The notes below the pieces were generated by a model. That model worked only from the letters and a program-made list of their open reading frames with translations, did no database searches and was not told where the DNA came from. A stretch of 64,000 nucleotides of DNA from Thalassobius sp047123305 (GTDB lineage Bacteria > Pseudomonadota > Alphaproteobacteria > Rhodobacterales > Rhodobacteraceae), in the NCBI RefSeq assembly GCF_047123305.1, contig NZ_CP138918.1, positions 3,906,001 through 3,970,000 of the forward strand, written 5' to 3'. Both the position numbers and the translations under genes were made by a program. Each line of letters begins with the position of its first letter. Position 1 is the stretch's first letter. Below are positions 44,648 through 53,113 of this stretch, one piece after another.

Positions 44648-45055
44648 ATGGCTAAACTCAGTGATAACTCGGCACAGGGGGATCTGTTCCCGGATCCCCC
44701 GGTTGGCGTTGAGGCACAGGTTGCCCCCATAAACCGTCGGGCCAGTGATCAGCAGCAGCCGAAAACTGACCCTCCAGATCTGACCCCGCAACAGCTTGCG
44801 GCACTTGAGGGCCAGAACGCCGACAACCTCGGTGACGGTGAGCGTTATCTGAAAGACACAGAGGTCGCTGAACGCTTCGGCATTGCCCGCCAAACAGTGT
44901 GGAAACGCGTCAACCAGGGCTATCTGCCCGCCCCCGTCAAACTGCCGCCAAACAGCACACGCTGGCGTTTGTCGAGCCTGCTTGACTTTGAGAAGGCACT
45001 CACGGCCACGCTGCAGCCTATTCAAGAGATCTGCCGTTCGGAGACCGAGAAATGA
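44648..45055 (+). CDS. HTH protein with AlpA/MerR-like C-terminal domain
   Basis: A 135-residue protein: a Pro/Gln-rich N-terminal part (about 1-65) and a helix-turn-helix part (YLKDTEVAERFGIARQTVWK at about 67-86, then LPPNSTRWRLSSLLDFEKAL). The arrangement is like the other AlpA protein, so the island has two. Its stop overlaps the next recombinase gene by 4 bp (ATGA); GGGAGG precedes its start. Confidence 0.72.
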   Translation: MAKLSDNSAQGDLFPDPPVGVEAQVAPINRRASDQQQPKTDPPDLTPQQLAALEGQNADNLGDGERYLKDTEVAERFGIARQTVWKRVNQGYLPAPVKLPPNSTRWRLSSLLDFEKALTATLQPIQEICRSETEK

Positions 45056-46665
45056 CCCGGGCGCACTACAAGATAAAGCTTTGCCAGGATCAGGTCTTCT
45101 TGGTCGAGGAGCTGTGCAAGATCTATAAAGTTCGGCGCAATGCCGTGACTGACTGGATCAAGTCGGGGCTTCAAAAATCGGATGAACAAGTTCCCTACGT
45201 CTTTCGTGGCGCAGAGGTGCAACGCTATCACAATGGCCAGAAACGCAAGCAGCGGGCGAAGCTTAAACAAGGTGAGTTCAACTGTTTGAGCTGCGACAGC
45301 GCAGGCTATCCAGCCCCGCATTCCGTCACGTTCAGCACAACCTCAGCAGGCGTCCCCATGGCGCTAGCAATCTGCCCAACCTGCGATGCAAAGGTGTCGA
45401 AGTTACTGAAAGTGACAGAATACGACAGCCTCAAAAAATGTGTCATGTTAGGTATCAGCCTTGCCTTGATAGACGAAAGTAATGGGGACTCCCAAACTGG
45501 TACCGGGAATCTTCCCACATCTCGCGGCGCGATTTGTTATCTGGCGAATGACCGGATCGTGCATAAGTGGCAAGCCTACGCCGGGCGCTTCGAAACCGTA
45601 ACGGTCCGATCGCACCTGCGCAGCATCCGTATGTTAGAGGCTCATCTTGGTGGCAAAGCTTTCGACAAGGTCACCCCGACGGACGCGGCCGCCTTCCGCG
45701 ACCACTTGGTTAAGCTGGGGCAAACTCCCAAGGAGGATGGTGGCTTGAGCAACTCCACCATCCGCCATCACGCGTCTCAGGTTCGTCAGTTCTTCGACTG
45801 GCTTCGCATACAGGATGGCTATAAGCGCCTCAGCCAGAACATCTTGCTCAACCTCGAGCTGCCTAAAGCGGTGCGCGCAAAAATACTGCCGCGTGAAGAC
45901 CGGGACTATCTCACGATCGAAGAAGCAGAAGGGATGTTGGCGAAGATACCCGGCAGCACGATCGCAGAACGTCGAGACCGGGCCATCATTGCTTGCGCCT
46001 ATACCTGCGGACTGCGCGCAGCGGCCCTTACCACGCTTCGCCTGAAGCACATCGACATACAGAAGAAGGAAATGTTCCAGGACGCCACCGAAATGCGGGC
46101 CAAGAACGGCAAGAGCTTTCGCAGTTTCTTCTTCCCTCGCACGGAAGCCTTCCAGCAAGTTCTTGGTGAATGGCTGACCGAACTTGGGGCCCTTGGGTTT
46201 ACCGGGGATGACGCGGTCTTCCCCAGCTTGAATGATCTGACCGACCACGCACCCGGTGCCGCCCCGGTGTCTCCAATGCAATCCTCCGCCGCGGTAGGCA
46301 AAGCCTTCAAGGCCGCCACGGCCCTGATTGATCGCTGTTGCACACCGCACTCTGCACGCGACACACTGGTCTACCTAGGAAACGAACTGACGAGCTCACG
46401 GAAAGAAGAAAGGGCCTTCTCCCTCAACCTTGGACATGCGAGGCCGCAAGTCAAAGAGACCTACTATGCCAAAATGACGGACGAGCAACGCCGCAGCACG
46501 ATCGAAGGGCTTTGTGCAGGCACCCAGTTTACCGCCAAGGAGCAGTCAATGGTTCTCGACTACTACGAAAGCCGCTTCGAACGCGGATCCAAAGAGTTCA
46601 ACTACGCCAAACGGCTGGCCGACAGACGCGCCGACGCGCGCGATGGGGAAGATGTTTTGGAATAG
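45052..46665 (+). CDS. tyrosine recombinase with HTH and zinc-ribbon-like N-terminus
   Basis: A 537-residue site-specific recombinase. Residues 1-70 look like a DNA-binding helix-turn-helix (LCKIYKVRRNAVTDWIKSGL), residues 78-111 hold two CXXC pairs (C78/C81 and C108/C111), residues about 170-270 are a SAM-like core-binding domain, and the catalytic domain has Arg in YTCGLRAAALTTLRL, HSAR in PHSARDTLVYLGN, and LGHARPQVKETYYAKM with the His and the Tyr nucleophile. It is translationally coupled to the HTH gene upstream. The second integrase of this island. Confidence 0.85.
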   Translation: MTRAHYKIKLCQDQVFLVEELCKIYKVRRNAVTDWIKSGLQKSDEQVPYVFRGAEVQRYHNGQKRKQRAKLKQGEFNCLSCDSAGYPAPHSVTFSTTSAGVPMALAICPTCDAKVSKLLKVTEYDSLKKCVMLGISLALIDESNGDSQTGTGNLPTSRGAICYLANDRIVHKWQAYAGRFETVTVRSHLRSIRMLEAHLGGKAFDKVTPTDAAAFRDHLVKLGQTPKEDGGLSNSTIRHHASQVRQFFDWLRIQDGYKRLSQNILLNLELPKAVRAKILPREDRDYLTIEEAEGMLAKIPGSTIAERRDRAIIACAYTCGLRAAALTTLRLKHIDIQKKEMFQDATEMRAKNGKSFRSFFFPRTEAFQQVLGEWLTELGALGFTGDDAVFPSLNDLTDHAPGAAPVSPMQSSAAVGKAFKAATALIDRCCTPHSARDTLVYLGNELTSSRKEERAFSLNLGHARPQVKETYYAKMTDEQRRSTIEGLCAGTQFTAKEQSMVLDYYESRFERGSKEFNYAKRLADRRADARDGEDVLE

Positions 46666-47102
46666 GGGCGGTATCGGTGAAGCAGCGCTCTCTTCCCTAG
46701 CCTTCGGGAAACGGTCGTACTTTGTTGATGGCTCATTCTAAACAGTGAGGCCGTTTCCGACCCAAGTCGGGTTGCCTCCCTCCTGACCGATTGCAAGTGC
46801 GCAGTAGTCGTTCGGGCAGGAAGGAGCCATTTGCGGCGGGCCTCAGTTATACCCGATCTGCGGACATAGCCTCTGTTCGTCTCAACTAGTGCTATCTTCT
46901 GCCTGTAGCCCAACGCGAGCGTTACGTTTCAATATTTGGGTGGATGCCGGTCTTTCAGTGATCATTGCGCGAAAGTTAGAGATTGGGAGCGCTTCAACAC
47001 CAGACGGCCAGTTGGTGGCAAAAGCCGTATACACAGAAATTCTCCAGCCGTGCCGTCCAACTTTCGGGCAGCAAGTCAGTTAGGCTGTAGAGAGCGCGGA
47101 CT
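46666..47102. other. 437-bp gap without recognisable features
   Basis: Between the second recombinase and the lacI-type gene I see no gene, no copy of the tRNA-Thr 3' end and no strong hairpin. The short frames here do not look like protein. It could hold the island's inner boundary, but no attachment repeat supports that. Confidence 0.5.
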
Positions 47103-48122
47103 TTAACGTGGGACGTTCTCTGGTGTCAGAACCTGAACCGTTGAAATTGGCCTCACCGCCTGAGAGTTACGCAGCCGGTGGTAGGCAAGGAAGGTATCGA
47201 AAACATTTCTCAGATCCTGCCGCAGATCATGATGCAGCACAAAATCCAGCTGATGTTTCTCGATCAGGTCACGGTTTTCTCGATCGAGGTCGTGCGCGAC
47301 ATAGATATCGGGCTTGCACCGGAATTGCGCCAAGGTCTTGAGGATCGACCTGTTGCCGCCTCCCATTGAATACACCGCCCGCAGGTCGTGGACGTCCTCC
47401 ATTGTCCGCGCCAGCAATGAAGAAGTGGCACCGTCAACCCCACCGCCACCGTGGAAACCGACAACCTGCAAGGTCGGGCAAAGCCGGGCCAGCGCTTCTT
47501 TGAAGGCAACTTCGCGCTCCTCTTCTCCCAAAAAACGGTGGTGGCTTCGGGTCGCCAGCACAGTACCGCTCACGCCTTTTAGCATGTTTCCAACCAGATA
47601 GGCCGCAGTACGCCCTGCCCCTTCATTGTCCAGACCTACATAGGCCAACCGCTCAGCACAATTGATGTCCGTTACCAGAGTAACCACAGGGATTTTGGCC
47701 CGCGAGAGAAGGCCAACGGCGTCCCTTATTTTTGGAATATCACGCACCTTCAGGCAAACGCCCTGACTGCCGCGTTTGAGGACGCGCCTTATTATGGCGA
47801 CGACCTCTTCCTCCTCCAGATTTTCCTGCATCAGGAAGCGCGGTCTGCATACGGCTGTCCCAATCTCTGGCAGGACCGCCTCTGCCGCCGATTTGACCTC
47901 GCGGCTAAACCGCGACGGGGCCTCGACAACAAAATCGAAGAACAAGCGCCGACCGCGTGCCGCAAGCTGCGCCTCTTGCGCTTTGAGTTCTTCTATTGCG
48001 GCTTCAACGCGCAGTTTGGTTTGCGGGCTGACATGGGCGCGGGCATTCAAAACCCTGTCCACCGTAGCCGTCCCCAATCCGGACTGCCTTGCGATCTCTT
48101 TTATGGGGAACCGATGCGCCAT
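47103..48122 (-). CDS. LacI-family transcriptional regulator
   Basis: A 339-residue regulator with an N-terminal LacI helix-turn-helix and hinge (PIKEIARQSGLGTATVDRVL then NARAHVSPQTKLRVEAAI) and a sugar-binding-like effector domain. It is the only regulator in the catabolic cluster and is divergent from the dioxygenase gene, so it probably controls one or both. No Shine-Dalgarno sequence precedes the ATG; instead the direct repeat TTTGATGTA (48122-48130, 48133-48141) abuts the start and may be its operator. Confidence 0.9.
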   Translation of the reverse strand: MAHRFPIKEIARQSGLGTATVDRVLNARAHVSPQTKLRVEAAIEELKAQEAQLAARGRRLFFDFVVEAPSRFSREVKSAAEAVLPEIGTAVCRPRFLMQENLEEEEVVAIIRRVLKRGSQGVCLKVRDIPKIRDAVGLLSRAKIPVVTLVTDINCAERLAYVGLDNEGAGRTAAYLVGNMLKGVSGTVLATRSHHRFLGEEEREVAFKEALARLCPTLQVVGFHGGGGVDGATSSLLARTMEDVHDLRAVYSMGGGNRSILKTLAQFRCKPDIYVAHDLDRENRDLIEKHQLDFVLHHDLRQDLRNVFDTFLAYHRLRNSQAVRPISTVQVLTPENVPR

Positions 48123-48141
48123 TTGATGTATTTTTGATGTA
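48122..48141 (+). promoter_or_regulatory. direct repeat upstream of the LacI-type gene
   Basis: TTTGATGTA occurs twice with an 11-bp period in the 78-bp gap between the divergent regulator and dioxygenase genes. LacI proteins usually bind palindromes, so this could equally be another protein's site. Confidence 0.3.
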
Positions 48142-48200
48142 AATTCGCCCGCATTGCAATCCTTGGGCCTGTATTTTCAGACGTAACGAAAGGACCAGCA

Positions 48201-49379
48201 ATGACACAACTCGACAGCCCACCTGCCTACTACAGTCCGGAAAATTGCAATGTTGATTCGTTTAAAGACCTCATCATGCAGACCACCGATCCGACGTCGG
48301 CGCCGCAGGCAGCCACTGTGGAAAAGAACATTCCCATATATGATATGACGGTTCTGCGCCCCGCGCTTGCGGCTGAACAATCGCGCCGCAGGATTATGGC
48401 GGAATGGGCTCAGGTTCTTGGTCGGGGTGCAGGTGTGGTGGTTCTCAAGGAAGCCTACACGGACCACTCCGTCATCGATGACGCGACCGCCCTATACAAA
48501 GACATCATTCATGCAGAGAAGCAGAGCGCAAAGGCCGGGGCGGATCATTTCGCAGCCTCCGGGGCCAATGACCGGATCTGGAATTCCTTGCAGAAACTTT
48601 GCGAAGCCTCCCCCCGCGTGTTTCTGGACTACTTTGCAAATCCAGCAATCGCTGCGATCTGCGAGGCTTGGCTGGGACCCAACTATCAAATGACAGCACA
48701 GGTCAATCTCGTGTATCCCGGCGGGGCAGCCCAGCAGGCACACCGGGACTACCACCTCGGGTTTCAGACTGCCGAAGTGAGCGCCGCCTATCCAGCGCAT
48801 GTTCATGAGGTTTCGCCAATCCTCACCCTTCAAGGGGCGGTGGCCCATTGTGATATGCCATTGGAAAGCGGGCCGACCAAACTGCTGCCGTTTTCGCAGG
48901 CCTATAAGCCCGGTTATGCTGCCTGGCGACGAGACGACTTTCGCGCGTTGTTTGACGAATACTGTGTTCAGCTGCCTTTGAAGAAAGGAGATGCAGTGTT
49001 CTTCAATCCAGCGCTTTTTCACGCTGCAGGAGCCAACAGCAGTACCGACATCCAGCGCTTCGTTAATCTGTTGCAAGTGTCGTCTGCCTTTGGTCGTGCT
49101 ATGGAAACGGTGGATCGGGACCGCATGTGCAAGCTGGTTTACCCGCACGCCGTGATGGCCCGACAAGACGCAAGGTTAAGTCCCGATGAGCTGTCTGCTG
49201 CGATTGCGGCAACGGCTGAGGGATATTCCTTCCCAACGAACTTGGACCGCGATCCACCGGCAAGCGACTTGGCACCGGAAACGCAGGCCGCGTTTTTCCA
49301 AAGGGCTTTGGCGACGGGTATGGACGCGCAGACTTTCAACAAGCACTTGGAGGCCATGACAAAGGCACGACAAGCCTAG
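48201..49379 (+). CDS. phytanoyl-CoA dioxygenase-like Fe(II)/2-oxoglutarate oxygenase
   Basis: A 392-residue protein with a double-stranded beta-helix core. Iron ligands: HRD in QQAHRDYHLGF and the distal His in FNPALFHAAGAN, with an Arg (DIQRFVNLLQ) that can bind 2-oxoglutarate. Bacterial members hydroxylate small metabolites, often next to Gfo/Idh dehydrogenases. The substrate is unknown. AAAGGA lies 6 nt before the start. It is divergent from the LacI-type regulator and convergent to the usp gene. Confidence 0.85.
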   Translation: MTQLDSPPAYYSPENCNVDSFKDLIMQTTDPTSAPQAATVEKNIPIYDMTVLRPALAAEQSRRRIMAEWAQVLGRGAGVVVLKEAYTDHSVIDDATALYKDIIHAEKQSAKAGADHFAASGANDRIWNSLQKLCEASPRVFLDYFANPAIAAICEAWLGPNYQMTAQVNLVYPGGAAQQAHRDYHLGFQTAEVSAAYPAHVHEVSPILTLQGAVAHCDMPLESGPTKLLPFSQAYKPGYAAWRRDDFRALFDEYCVQLPLKKGDAVFFNPALFHAAGANSSTDIQRFVNLLQVSSAFGRAMETVDRDRMCKLVYPHAVMARQDARLSPDELSAAIAATAEGYSFPTNLDRDPPASDLAPETQAAFFQRALATGMDAQTFNKHLEAMTKARQA

Positions 49380-49424
49380 ACTGGAAGAGGCTCCAAAGCC
49401 CCCCACGGGGCCTTACCTGTCCCC

Positions 49425-49835
49425 TTAACGCAATATCAGAACGGAACATCCCGCACGTCGGCTGATGCGAGAAGTGGTTGATCCCAAAGCATAACCGTCG
49501 CTTCCGGGGCGCTGCGCGGCAAGCACGATGAGGTCAGCCCCCATTTTGTTCGCAGCCTCAACGATCGCAACACCGGGCTTGCCTGTTCCGACGTTGCAGG
49601 CAATCTCGGGGTGATCTTTCAAGGCGGACCGCAGCGACTCCTGTGCGCTCCGCAAAAGCTCTTTGGGGTCACGTTGCACAATGGCGTATTCCGCCACGTA
49701 GCTCGGCAGGTCTTCCAGAACCGAAAGCGCTGTGATTGTGCCGTCCTTTGCAAGCATCTGACGGGCGCTTGCGATCTGTGCGGGCAAGACATCCAGGTGA
49801 TCCAGAGCAACAGGCACTAAGACTTTTTTGAACAT
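49425..49835 (-). CDS. universal stress protein (UspA family)
   Basis: A 136-residue protein with the Usp start FKKVLVPVALDH and the nucleotide-binding C-terminus AQRPGSDGYALGSTTSRI ending SVLIL, matching the ATP-binding G-2x-G-9x-GST pattern. Probably the last gene of the unit from the isomerase gene at 54,008, 60 bp after the ThDP-enzyme gene. Usp genes often sit at the end of catabolic operons. Confidence 0.88.
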   Translation of the reverse strand: MFKKVLVPVALDHLDVLPAQIASARQMLAKDGTITALSVLEDLPSYVAEYAIVQRDPKELLRSAQESLRSALKDHPEIACNVGTGKPGVAIVEAANKMGADLIVLAAQRPGSDGYALGSTTSRISRRAGCSVLILR

Positions 49836-49895
49836 TTCCTATCCCCAAATTCGATCGGAGCCACGGGGCTCCGATCCACCAGACAAGCGGTGTGG

Positions 49896-51704
49896 TTAAT
49901 CCGTTGAAACATGACTGACATCCGCATCGGGCGAATAGATGTCCAGGATGTTCCAGTGGCCAGTTGTGGGCGTTGGGTTGTTAATCATGGGCACATCCAG
50001 AACCGTTGGCCGACCACTGGCAATCGCAGTTTCAAGCGTCGGCAGCAGCTCTTCTGCACTGTTGATTTTTATCCCGACGGCGCCGTAGGCCCGCGCAATC
50101 GCGGCATAATCCGGCCCGTGTTCCGGTTGTGCGGCATTGCCCGGAAATGTCGTGCCATAGGTTAGCCCATAGTGGGCCTTTTGCAGACCTGCGATGGTGC
50201 CAAAGGCGTTGTTGTTCATGACCAACCATATGATGCCGAGGTTCAATTCAACCGCCGTCGCCAGCGCGGCAGGGTTTTGGCCAAAACCACCGTCTCCAAC
50301 AAGGCTGAGCACCACGCGATCCGGCGCGGCGAGTTTCGCGCCCAATGCCCCCGGAGGGCCAAATCCCATCGTCGCAAACCCGCCCGGCGTCAGGATGGAG
50401 CCCGGTGTCAGAATATCAAATTGCTGCCCAACGCCGTTTTTGTTCCAGCCGACATCGGTTGTAATGATCGCGTCCTCGGGCAGCGCCTTGCGCGTGTCAG
50501 CAAGAATGCGTTCTGGCATCATCGGGAAGGCTGCTGAGGTTTGCATATCTTCGTTGGACGTTTTGAACGCCGCGCGAAACTCTGCGATTTCGGCCTTTTT
50601 TGCCTCCCGTGCGAAGCCATCGGGATACATCTCTTTGGCGACACGTGTCAGAACCCGCAAAGCCGCTTTTGCATCTGCAACGACGCCAATCTCGGTCGGG
50701 TAGTTCCGGCCAATTTCCTGCGGTTCAATGTCGATATGAATGACCTTGGTCACATCATCTTTGCCACCGATATTGAAAGTGTAGCCGGGATACCAACTGG
50801 AACAATCAGCCTCCTTAAAGCGTGTTCCCACCGCAAAGATGGTATCCGCCTTCAGGCAGCTTTGGTTCACAAGGCTGGTACCCCAAAACCCGGTCATCCC
50901 CATCACAAGCGGATGATCGTCACGCAACGCCCCCTTGCCCATTAAAGAATGGGCAACTGGCAATCCCATGTGTTCAACAAATTCCCGCAGCTCTTCACTG
51001 GCCTGCGCCAACAAAATGCCACCACCGACGTAGGCGACAGGGTTTTGCGCATTGGCCAGCTTTTGCACAACCTCACGTGCCGTTTCATCATCAATCGATG
51101 GCTTGGCGAGGGCTCTGGTGTTCTGCGCAACACGCTCAAAACCCTCGGCTGGAATGACTTCGGAGAAGATGTCCATCGGAACATTCACCAGTACCGGCCC
51201 AGGCTGGCCACTTTCTGCAAGATGGAAGGCCTTTTCCAGAATCTCGGCCATCAGATCCGCGCGATCCACCCGCCAAGCGCGTTTCACAAACGGCCGGTAG
51301 ATTTCCCATTGCGCAGCGTCCGCATGCAGGTTCACCTCTTGATGCGGGTGTTTGCCGTAGTAATGCGTCGGAATGTCTCCGGCGATCACCACCATCGGGA
51401 TGCAATCCAACGCAGCGTTTGCGACGCCGGTAGCACAGTTGGTCAACCCGGGCGAAAGGTGCGACAACACAACCGAGGCCTTGCCCGTCACACGTGCGTA
51501 AGCGTCCGCTGCGTGACTGGCGATTTGTTCGTGACGCACCGTGACAAAATCAATCGGGCTGTCGGCCAAGGCTGCCAACACCGCGATGTTGGTGTGACCA
51601 CATAGGCCAAAGACATGTTCGACCCCACGACGTTCCAGAAAATCGACAATATGTTCGGCAACCGTTTTGCCCTGTGTCTGGCTTTCCACCTGCTGACCAT
51701 CCAT
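49896..51704 (-). CDS. thiamine diphosphate-dependent enzyme, acetolactate synthase-like
   Basis: A 602-residue ThDP enzyme with the three usual domains: Pyr domain (HVFGLCGHTNIAVLAAL, catalytic Glu in VRHEQIASHAADAYAR), central domain and PP domain with the GDG-to-NN cofactor motif (SLVGDGGFGQNP to VMNNNAFGT). It could be a 2-oxo acid decarboxylase or carboligase; it is not a clear IlvB, IolD or Xsc. Its ATG overlaps the stop of the acylating aldehyde dehydrogenase gene, with AGGAGG 7 nt upstream, suggesting that its aldehyde product feeds that enzyme. Confidence 0.85.
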   Translation of the reverse strand: MDGQQVESQTQGKTVAEHIVDFLERRGVEHVFGLCGHTNIAVLAALADSPIDFVTVRHEQIASHAADAYARVTGKASVVLSHLSPGLTNCATGVANAALDCIPMVVIAGDIPTHYYGKHPHQEVNLHADAAQWEIYRPFVKRAWRVDRADLMAEILEKAFHLAESGQPGPVLVNVPMDIFSEVIPAEGFERVAQNTRALAKPSIDDETAREVVQKLANAQNPVAYVGGGILLAQASEELREFVEHMGLPVAHSLMGKGALRDDHPLVMGMTGFWGTSLVNQSCLKADTIFAVGTRFKEADCSSWYPGYTFNIGGKDDVTKVIHIDIEPQEIGRNYPTEIGVVADAKAALRVLTRVAKEMYPDGFAREAKKAEIAEFRAAFKTSNEDMQTSAAFPMMPERILADTRKALPEDAIITTDVGWNKNGVGQQFDILTPGSILTPGGFATMGFGPPGALGAKLAAPDRVVLSLVGDGGFGQNPAALATAVELNLGIIWLVMNNNAFGTIAGLQKAHYGLTYGTTFPGNAAQPEHGPDYAAIARAYGAVGIKINSAEELLPTLETAIASGRPTVLDVPMINNPTPTTGHWNILDIYSPDADVSHVSTD

Positions 51705-53113
51705 CACGCGACCTCCTGCCCGAAGAACTCACCGAACAGTTCCTCCTCCGAGGGGCGATCCTCGGGGATTGGGCGGCTGACCCAGGTGTAGTTCATCATA
51801 TGTTTCATTGTGACGTTTTCATTGGTGATATTGCCGCCCCAGATCCCGCACCCCAGGCTAGAGGTCATCGGCATTCCGTTGGTCCATGCACCTGCGTTTG
51901 CCTTGGACTGCGGCTGACGCACCATCATGCGGCTCACCGGAGCCAGACGGGCCAGCCGATCAATGTTTTCGTCATTGTGACTGTAGATCCCGCAGGAATG
52001 GCCCTTGCCGCCGACAGCGTAGATCTGGCGCACGGTGTCCAGAGCGTCATCGAAGGTTTCGAAGTGGTAAAGCGCCATAAGCGTGGTCAGTTTTTCTTTG
52101 GAAAACTTGTGCTCTGCGCCGATCTGGCCCTGATTTTCCACCATCAGGAATTTGCGATCTTCAGGGATCGAAAATCCGGCAACTTCAGCCGTTTGTTGCG
52201 GACGGCAAGCAATGGTGGGAAAGGTCCGGTTGCCCTTGTCATCCCACATGGCAGCTTCAAGCTTGGCCTTTTCGTCCGCATTGCACAGATAACCGCCTTC
52301 GGCCTCCAACGCGGCGACCATTTTGTCATAGACAGACTGCTGAATGATGATGTTGCCATCTGCGGAACAACCGGACCCGAAATCCGAGGTTTTTGAGATC
52401 CGACTGTTCTGCGCGGCGATTTCGATATCAGCAGTTTCATCAATCACAATTGACGAGTTCCCTGCCCCGACACCATAAGCCGGCCGACCCGAGCTATAGG
52501 CCGCCTTTACCATCGGCTTACCGCCCGTGGCCAAGGTCAGATCACAGATTTCCATTAAATGCTGCGTCAGAGGGATCGAAGGTTTCCGAATGGCCTGAAA
52601 CAGGTCTTCGGGGGCGCCGGCCGCGCGACAGGCGGCGCGCATCACTTCAACCATTTCATAGGTTGTGTGGGCAGTCCTAGGATGCGGTGAAAAGATCACT
52701 GCATTGCGCGCGTTGGCAGCTGATACGCCCGTCACCGGCGGTGTCATCGCCGGATTGGTCATCGGGATCAGGGATGCGATCACGCCAGCCGGTTTAGCAT
52801 ATTTGACCAACCCTTTTTCCTCGTCGACCTCGACGATGCCAGTCGAAGGTGTTCGCAATACATCGCGCAAGACCATGTGGATCTTGAACCGTTTTGCAGG
52901 GCGGCCATCGCGGTCACCAATACCGCTTTCATCCACGCCCTGCTTGGCCAGCCGCGTAAACGTCTCCTCGTTGCCTGCATACCAGGCAATCGCCTGCGAC
53001 AAACGATCCAGCCGTTCCTGGCTCCAATCTTCAATCTCGGACATGGCGACGCGGGCACGCGCCAGCATGTCAGCCGCCAACTGGCGATCCGCTTCAGTGA
53101 GCTCTTTGCCCAT
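51704..53113 (-). CDS. CoA-acylating aldehyde dehydrogenase, SauS-like
   Basis: A 469-residue aldehyde dehydrogenase of the acylating type, which oxidises an aldehyde to acyl-CoA with NAD(P). The catalytic Cys is in SDFGSGCSADGNIII, and the cofactor part in PAGVIASLIPMTNPAMTPP. The sequence resembles sulfoacetaldehyde dehydrogenase SauS and EutE/PduP more than ordinary aldehyde dehydrogenases; the substrate is not settled. GAGGA precedes the ATG at 53113. It overlaps the isomerase gene by 20 bp and the ThDP enzyme by 1 bp. Confidence 0.85.
   Translation of the reverse strand: MGKELTEADRQLAADMLARARVAMSEIEDWSQERLDRLSQAIAWYAGNEETFTRLAKQGVDESGIGDRDGRPAKRFKIHMVLRDVLRTPSTGIVEVDEEKGLVKYAKPAGVIASLIPMTNPAMTPPVTGVSAANARNAVIFSPHPRTAHTTYEMVEVMRAACRAAGAPEDLFQAIRKPSIPLTQHLMEICDLTLATGGKPMVKAAYSSGRPAYGVGAGNSSIVIDETADIEIAAQNSRISKTSDFGSGCSADGNIIIQQSVYDKMVAALEAEGGYLCNADEKAKLEAAMWDDKGNRTFPTIACRPQQTAEVAGFSIPEDRKFLMVENQGQIGAEHKFSKEKLTTLMALYHFETFDDALDTVRQIYAVGGKGHSCGIYSHNDENIDRLARLAPVSRMMVRQPQSKANAGAWTNGMPMTSSLGCGIWGGNITNENVTMKHMMNYTWVSRPIPEDRPSEEELFGEFFGQEVA

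Noticed and set aside
46666..47102. Right attachment site of the island
   Set aside because: I looked for the tRNA-Thr 3' end (GGTTCGAGTCC and GGGGGCACCA) and did not find it in this gap.
49896..53113. Sulfoacetaldehyde pathway with Xsc
   Set aside because: The ThDP enzyme lacks the Xsc-type N-terminal sequence, and no phosphate acetyltransferase or sulfite exporter gene is near. SauS similarity alone does not settle the substrate.
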